A stretch of 64,000 nt of DNA from an uncultured Clostridia bacterium (GTDB taxonomy: Bacteria; Bacillota; Limnochordia; Darwinibacteriales; DTU012). Made by a program: the position numbers and the translations under genes. The notes under the pieces are model-generated. The model saw nothing but the letters and a program-made list of their open reading frames with translations, was not told where the DNA came from and made no database searches. This document shows positions 59,290 to 64,000 of the stretch, one piece after another (the first letter of the stretch is position 1; the number at the start of each line of letters is the position of its first letter). Location: contig FIZJ01000022.1 in NCBI GenBank assembly GCA_900019385.1, positions 1 through 64,000 on the forward strand. Reading direction: 5' to 3'.

Positions 59290-60582
59290 ATGAAGCTGAA
59301 CTACAAGCAGACTTTCCTGGTTGGGCTGGCATTCCTGTCGATCCAGGCCTTTTGGGAACTGTACAACAAAATCATTCCCCTGATCCTGCAGAGGACCTTT
59401 GTCCTCGGGGATACTCTGGCTGGGGCAATCATGGCGCTGGACAACATCTTTGCCGTGCTGCTGCTTCCATTGTTCGGAACCTTGTCGGACCGGGTGGACA
59501 CTCCCATAGGCAGGCGCATGCCCTTTATCCTTGTGGGGACGGTAGTCACAGTGGCGGCCATGATTCTGCTGCCCATAGCTGATAACCTTGGGAACTTGCC
59601 CATGTTTATGAGTGTTTTGCTCGTTACCCTGGTGGCTGTTTGCCTGTACCGCTCGCCGGCAGTGGCCTTGATGCCCGATGTGACGCCGCCGCCCTTGCGT
59701 TCCAAGGCCAACGCCGTCATCAACCTCATGGGAGCATTGGGTGCGGCCGTCGCCCTGGTTTTGATGCGGGTGCTGGTGCCGGAAGGCGGCAAGCCCAATT
59801 ACCTGCCGCTCTTTGGTTTGGTGGCAGGCATCATGGTGGCCGCGGTCGCCGTCTTGTTTGTCTCGATAAAGGAAAAAAAGCTGGCGGCTGAAGTGCGGGC
59901 TGCCTATCCTGATGCGGGCAGTGACATCCAAGATTCGGCTGGGAGCCGGGGTACAGGTGTGAAGGGCCTGCCGCGGGATGTGAGACGCAGCTTGATCTTT
60001 TTGCTTTTATCGGTCTTTTTCTGGTATGCGGCGTACAATGCTGTGGAAACCGCTTTTTCCAAGTATGCCCAAAACACCCTTGGCCTGGAGGGAGGCAAGT
60101 TCGCCGAGAGCTTGCTGGTGGCCATGGTCTCGGCAGTTGTCGGTTTCATCCCGGTTGCTCTGTTCGCCAACAAGATTGGACGCAAGCGGACCGTGATGTT
60201 TGGCGTCGCGCTGATGTTCGCCGGTTTTGCCGCGGCCTTTTTCTACACCACTTTTCATTCATCCATGAATATTCTCCTCGGCATGGTGGGCTTGGGATGG
60301 GCAGCCATCAATGTCAATTCCTATCCCATGGTTGTGGATATGGCCAAGGGATCGGACATAGGCAGGTTCACCGGGTACTACTACTTCTTTGTCATGTCAG
60401 CGCAGATTGTCACACCGATCCTTTCTGGTGCGTTTTTGGAGTTCATCGGTTACAGGACTTTGTTTCCCTATGCGGCTGTTTTCATGCTGCTGGCCTTTTT
60501 GACCATGACGCAGGTAAAACACGGAGATCATAAACCGATGTTGCCGAAGGACAAACTGGAACTGTTGGATGTGGGGGATTGA
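59290..60582 (+). CDS. MFS transporter, GPH/SLC45-like
   Basis: Twelve-helix importer of the major facilitator superfamily. The motif GTLSDRVDTPIGRRMPFILVG after helix 2-3 and PDVTPPPLRSKANAVINLMGA resemble the sucrose/glycoside transporter (SLC45/GPH) branch, so a disaccharide is a plausible substrate. Length 430. ATG 59290 follows GGAGGATAGG; the upstream part of the frame lacks membrane sequence. The stop is directly followed by the phosphodiesterase gene, making a transport and catabolism operon. Confidence 0.85.
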   Translation: MKLNYKQTFLVGLAFLSIQAFWELYNKIIPLILQRTFVLGDTLAGAIMALDNIFAVLLLPLFGTLSDRVDTPIGRRMPFILVGTVVTVAAMILLPIADNLGNLPMFMSVLLVTLVAVCLYRSPAVALMPDVTPPPLRSKANAVINLMGALGAAVALVLMRVLVPEGGKPNYLPLFGLVAGIMVAAVAVLFVSIKEKKLAAEVRAAYPDAGSDIQDSAGSRGTGVKGLPRDVRRSLIFLLLSVFFWYAAYNAVETAFSKYAQNTLGLEGGKFAESLLVAMVSAVVGFIPVALFANKIGRKRTVMFGVALMFAGFAAAFFYTTFHSSMNILLGMVGLGWAAINVNSYPMVVDMAKGSDIGRFTGYYYFFVMSAQIVTPILSGAFLEFIGYRTLFPYAAVFMLLAFLTMTQVKHGDHKPMLPKDKLELLDVGD

Positions 60583-60583
60583 G

Positions 60584-61402
60584 ATGGGGATCGCTGCTAT
60601 GGCCCTGGCAGCCGCCGCAGCACTGGCCTGTTTGGCTGCTGCCTTGATCAAGCCAAACCGCAGGCGGATTGATCGGCTGCCGGTGCAGTTTTTCGCCCAC
60701 CGGGGCCTGCATGGGCCGGGGGTGCCCGAGAATTCCCTGGCCGCTTTTGCCAAAGCCAAAGAGCTTGGATTCGGTGTGGAACTCGACGTGCAGCTGACGA
60801 AAGACGGCAGGATTGTGGTTTTTCACGACGCCACCCTCAATAGGATGTGCGGAGTGTCTGCAAAAGTGAGCGAAATGACATATGATGAACTAACGCGTTA
60901 TTCTCTGGCCGGGTCGGATCAACATATACCGCTTCTTGAGGACGTGCTGGATCTGCTCGGAGGCGTGCCTGTCATTTGCGAGATCAAGCCTTACAACGGA
61001 AACGCCAACCCTGTTTTGTGCGAGCTTGTCTGCAAGGCGATCGCCGGCTATCCCGGCCCAGTCTGGATCGAGTCCTTCAGTCCCCTGATCGTGCGCTGGT
61101 TTAAGGTGAACCGCCCCGATATCATCCGCGGCCAGCTGTCCATGGACTTTGTGGCCAGGCGTGAGGGGCTCGGGCTGCATGAAGCGTTTTTGATGAAACA
61201 CTTGCTGGTCAATGCCCTTGGCCGGCCCGACTTCATTGCTTACCGCCACAATGACCGGGCATGGGGCTTCAGTCTCTGCCGCAGGTTGTTCCGGCCTCAT
61301 TGTTTAGCCTGGACAGTGAGGGATCCGGCACTGTTTGACGGCCTGAAGGACAGTTTTGATGGTTTCATTTTCGAAAAAAGACTGTTGGATGCGGAGGAAT
61401 AA
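60584..61402 (+). CDS. Glycerophosphodiester phosphodiesterase
   Basis: Hydrolyses glycerophosphodiesters to glycerol-3-phosphate and an alcohol. The active-site block is seen in FAHRGLHGPGVPENSLAAF, ELDVQLTKDGRIVVFHDATL and CEIKPYNGN. An N-terminal hydrophobic stretch (MALAAAAALACLAAAL) probably anchors it in the membrane. Length 272. ATG 60584 follows GGGGGA. It lies between the MFS transporter and the CDF transporter, all with minimal gaps. Confidence 0.88.
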   Translation: MGIAAMALAAAAALACLAAALIKPNRRRIDRLPVQFFAHRGLHGPGVPENSLAAFAKAKELGFGVELDVQLTKDGRIVVFHDATLNRMCGVSAKVSEMTYDELTRYSLAGSDQHIPLLEDVLDLLGGVPVICEIKPYNGNANPVLCELVCKAIAGYPGPVWIESFSPLIVRWFKVNRPDIIRGQLSMDFVARREGLGLHEAFLMKHLLVNALGRPDFIAYRHNDRAWGFSLCRRLFRPHCLAWTVRDPALFDGLKDSFDGFIFEKRLLDAEE

Positions 61403-61404
61403 GC

Positions 61405-62334
61405 TTGATTCAGTTTCTCATCAGGAAGTTCATCCCCAATCCTGAAGACGTGAACGATGCCAGGGTGAGGGAAGCCTATGGTATCTTGTCCGGTGTTGTA
61501 GGGATTGTCTGTAATCTGTTCTTGTTCGGTGTCAAGCTGACGGTTGGCTTGATCAGCCGCAGTATTGCTGTTGTATCCGACGCGTTCCACAACCTGACAG
61601 ACCTCAGCTCATCGCTGATTGTCATTGTCGGCGCGAAGCTCAGCAGTCAACCTCCTGATCAAGAGCATCCCCATGGCCATGGGCGGTACGAGTATGTCGG
61701 CGCTTTGGTGATCGCCCTGATCATAGTTGTCGTCGGGCTGCGCCTTATGCGCAGTTCAATCGGAAAGATCACTCATCCGGAAGTGGTGCAGGCCCATCCG
61801 GTCACTTTGATTCTGCTGGGTGTCAGTGTGCTGATCAAGCTGTGGATGTTCGCCTACAACCGCCGGATCGGCATGCTGATCGATTCCGGCGTCAACCGGG
61901 CAGCCGCTCTTGACAGCCTGAACGACGCAGCCGCCACAGGTGTCGTGGCAGCTGGATTGGTTGCCGGCCGCTTTGTGTCGGTCCCTCTGGACGGGTTGCT
62001 GGGATTGATCATCTCCGGCATGATCATCTACACCGGCCTCAGCACCGCGAAAGCGGCTGTGAGCCGGCTCATCGGCACACAGGCCAACCCGGAGCTTGTT
62101 GCTAAAATAAAATCTGTTATTGAGGCGAGCAGCACTGTAATCAGCACTCATGGCCTGGAACTTCATGACTATGGCCCTGGCTGCGTCACAGGCTCGATTC
62201 ATGCGGTGGTGCCTGCCGACGCCAATGTCAGAGAGGTCCATGAGGAGATCGATCGGCTGGAGCGGCAGATATTGAAAGATTTGGGCGTCAATCTGGTTAT
62301 CCACACCGATCCTGAGGGAGCAGGAGAGAGTTAA
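61405..62334 (+). CDS. Cation diffusion facilitator transporter
   Basis: Exporter of Zn2+, Mn2+, Fe2+ or similar metals in exchange for protons. Six helices are present with the metal-site motifs DAFHNLTDLSSS (helix 2) and DSLNDAAATG (helix 5), and GRYEYVGAL after helix 3. The cytosolic C-terminal domain (ISTHGLELHDYGPG) is the usual ferredoxin-like dimerisation domain. The DxxxD plus NDxxT pattern is closer to the Mn/Fe branch, though this is not decisive. TTG 61405 follows GGAGGAA. Confidence 0.9.
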   Translation: MIQFLIRKFIPNPEDVNDARVREAYGILSGVVGIVCNLFLFGVKLTVGLISRSIAVVSDAFHNLTDLSSSLIVIVGAKLSSQPPDQEHPHGHGRYEYVGALVIALIIVVVGLRLMRSSIGKITHPEVVQAHPVTLILLGVSVLIKLWMFAYNRRIGMLIDSGVNRAAALDSLNDAAATGVVAAGLVAGRFVSVPLDGLLGLIISGMIIYTGLSTAKAAVSRLIGTQANPELVAKIKSVIEASSTVISTHGLELHDYGPGCVTGSIHAVVPADANVREVHEEIDRLERQILKDLGVNLVIHTDPEGAGES

Positions 62335-62352
62335 TGACAGTATTTTCTGGTG

Positions 62353-62381
62353 TTGTCAGGTAAGTACCAATAGGATACAAT
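62353..62381 (+). promoter_or_regulatory. Promoter of the LacI-family gene
   Basis: TTGTCA (62353-62358), a 17-base spacer and TACAAT (62376-62381), 33 bases before the start codon. Confidence 0.7.
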
Positions 62382-62414
62382 AGAGATGACATTTCCAACA
62401 GAGGAGAGGTAGAA

Positions 62415-63437
62415 GTGAAACCTACCATGCAGGATGTGGCAGATCTAGCCCGGGTCTCCCGCGCCACAGTATCCAGGGTGCTTGCCGATAGCCCCAACGT
62501 GAGCATGGACAAGCGGGCCCTTGTCCTGGACGCAGTGGAAAAATTGGGTTACAAGCCCCACAAGAAACTTCGCCCCCGGTACCAACTGCTGGTTTGCATC
62601 GCTCCCCATCAAAAGGCCGACCCATTCCACACGCACATCATAGAGGGTATCCAGGCTGCAGTCCGCACTCATAGGCTGAAACTCAGCAGACTACAGCTGC
62701 AGGCATTCTCATCCAGACCTCCTCAGCGACAGCTCCCACCGTCAATGGCCAAAGCCATCGCACAGGCACAAGGTTTAATTATTCTGGGCAACCTACCATT
62801 GAGCGAAGAGCACCACCTGTACCTTCACCAGAACGGAATTCCCACAGTGATCATTCACGGCACCGGCAGTTCTCAGCTGTGCTCCTATGTCGGCATTGAT
62901 GAACGGCGGGCCATGATTGAGGCGGTAAACGAGTTGGTGCGGCTGGGGCATCGGAGAATTGCCTATATTCATGGGCCCGAAGATGATCAGGATCATCAAG
63001 AAAGGCTGCGGGCGTTCAAACTCGCGTTGCTCAGCGCACATTTGGCAGAAAGCCTGCGCATGATTGTCCAGGCGAAAAGCTGGTGCCAGCAGGGCGGCTG
63101 TGAAGCTGCCGGACGGTTGTTGACAACCTTCATGCCTTCGGCTATGATTACAGCGAACGACCTTTTGGCCTTGGGCGTGTACCAAGCCATAAAGGAAGCG
63201 GGGCTTAGGATCCCGGACGACATATCTGTGATCGGTTTTGGGGATCTGGATTGTGCCAATGACGCAGATCCACCCTTAAGCACGATTGCCGTTCCGCTGC
63301 GTTCCATCGGTGGATGGGCGGTGGCGATGCTTTACAACAAGATCTTGGATCAGGATCTCAAACCTGTGCGACTGACGGTCCCAACTGTTTTCAAAAGCCG
63401 TGGTTCGACAGCCCGGGCAAAAACCTACACCAGGTGA
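62415..63437 (+). CDS. LacI family transcriptional regulator
   Basis: DNA-binding repressor with N-terminal helix-turn-helix MQDVADLARVSRATVSRVLA and hinge PNVSMDKRALVLDAVEKLGY. The periplasmic-binding-protein-like effector domain follows, with GIDERRAMIEAVNELVRLGHRRIAYI and DDISVIGFGDLD. Length 340 is standard. GTG 62415 follows GGAGAGG. Sugar ligand unknown. It is not beside transport genes; the mnmA gene follows 28 bases later. The LacI-type palindrome at 5243 could be a target, but a link is speculative. Confidence 0.9.
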   Translation: MKPTMQDVADLARVSRATVSRVLADSPNVSMDKRALVLDAVEKLGYKPHKKLRPRYQLLVCIAPHQKADPFHTHIIEGIQAAVRTHRLKLSRLQLQAFSSRPPQRQLPPSMAKAIAQAQGLIILGNLPLSEEHHLYLHQNGIPTVIIHGTGSSQLCSYVGIDERRAMIEAVNELVRLGHRRIAYIHGPEDDQDHQERLRAFKLALLSAHLAESLRMIVQAKSWCQQGGCEAAGRLLTTFMPSAMITANDLLALGVYQAIKEAGLRIPDDISVIGFGDLDCANDADPPLSTIAVPLRSIGGWAVAMLYNKILDQDLKPVRLTVPTVFKSRGSTARAKTYTR

Positions 63438-63464
63438 AGGATTGTACTTAAGGAGTAGTCATAA

Positions 63465-64000
<536 letters not shown>

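Overview
The window is chromosomal DNA of a Gram-positive-type anaerobe, most likely a Bacillota lineage near Clostridia/Limnochordia (my inference). Pointers are strong GGAGG ribosome sites, frequent GTG/TTG starts, sigma-A type TTGACA/TATAAT promoters, an SAM-I (S-box) riboswitch, type III glutamine synthetase, an ANTAR regulator beside glutamine synthetase, LL-diaminopimelate aminotransferase and three-piece archaeal-type glutamate synthase. No rRNA, tRNA, CRISPR array, transposase or prophage gene was seen.

Layout. 1-8.3 kb: the end of a PL10 pectate lyase, a nucleoside deaminase, small-molecule-binding and GNAT proteins, a secreted unknown, and two tandem solute-binding proteins. 8.4-14.5 kb: a MATE exporter, then a P-loop protein of the cyclic-2,3-diphosphoglycerate-synthetase type, a hydantoinase-A-like protein and a histone-deacetylase-fold hydrolase with a C-terminal zinc ribbon. 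14.4-18.7 kb: GNAT, polysaccharide deacetylase, AzlCD and a GH43 xylosidase. 18.8-24.3 kb: three tandem paralogs of an unknown exported family plus another exported unknown. Three of these four genes carry a stop or frameshift exactly inside the signal-peptide codons, while the rest of the frame stays open.

22.3-34.2 kb: glucarate-dehydratase-like enzyme, rubrerythrin-VIT1 fusion, a GNAT protein with an extra C-terminal domain, a nicotinamidase-like gene bracketed by inverted repeats, a GntP permease with type II glycerate kinase, EamA exporter, GH43 and an ECF S-component. Glucarate dehydratase, GntP and glycerate kinase fit sugar-acid use via tartronate semialdehyde and glycerate, in keeping with the pectin and xylan enzymes.

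34.2-45.8 kb is the nitrogen block: glnN faces away from a long operon (three glutamate synthase pieces, glmS, glnA, ANTAR regulator, dapF, dapL). The divergent promoters are near-consensus and each leader RNA holds a terminator-like hairpin. Directly downstream, an SAM-I riboswitch with its own promoter and terminator controls only an 85-residue ORF that I do not recognise.

46.3-64 kb: M42 peptidase, PHP protein, DegV, GT8, a Fur-boxed feoA-feoB operon ending in a 57-residue Cys-rich protein, a serine hydrolase, a GH43 remnant, GpsA-like dehydrogenase, a GntR-ABC operon with a 31-bp palindromic operator, TraX, an MFS-GDPD-CDF run, a LacI regulator and the start of mnmA. The items most worth follow-up are the riboswitch-controlled orphan ORF, the cluster of broken signal peptides, and the paired nitrogen leaders.
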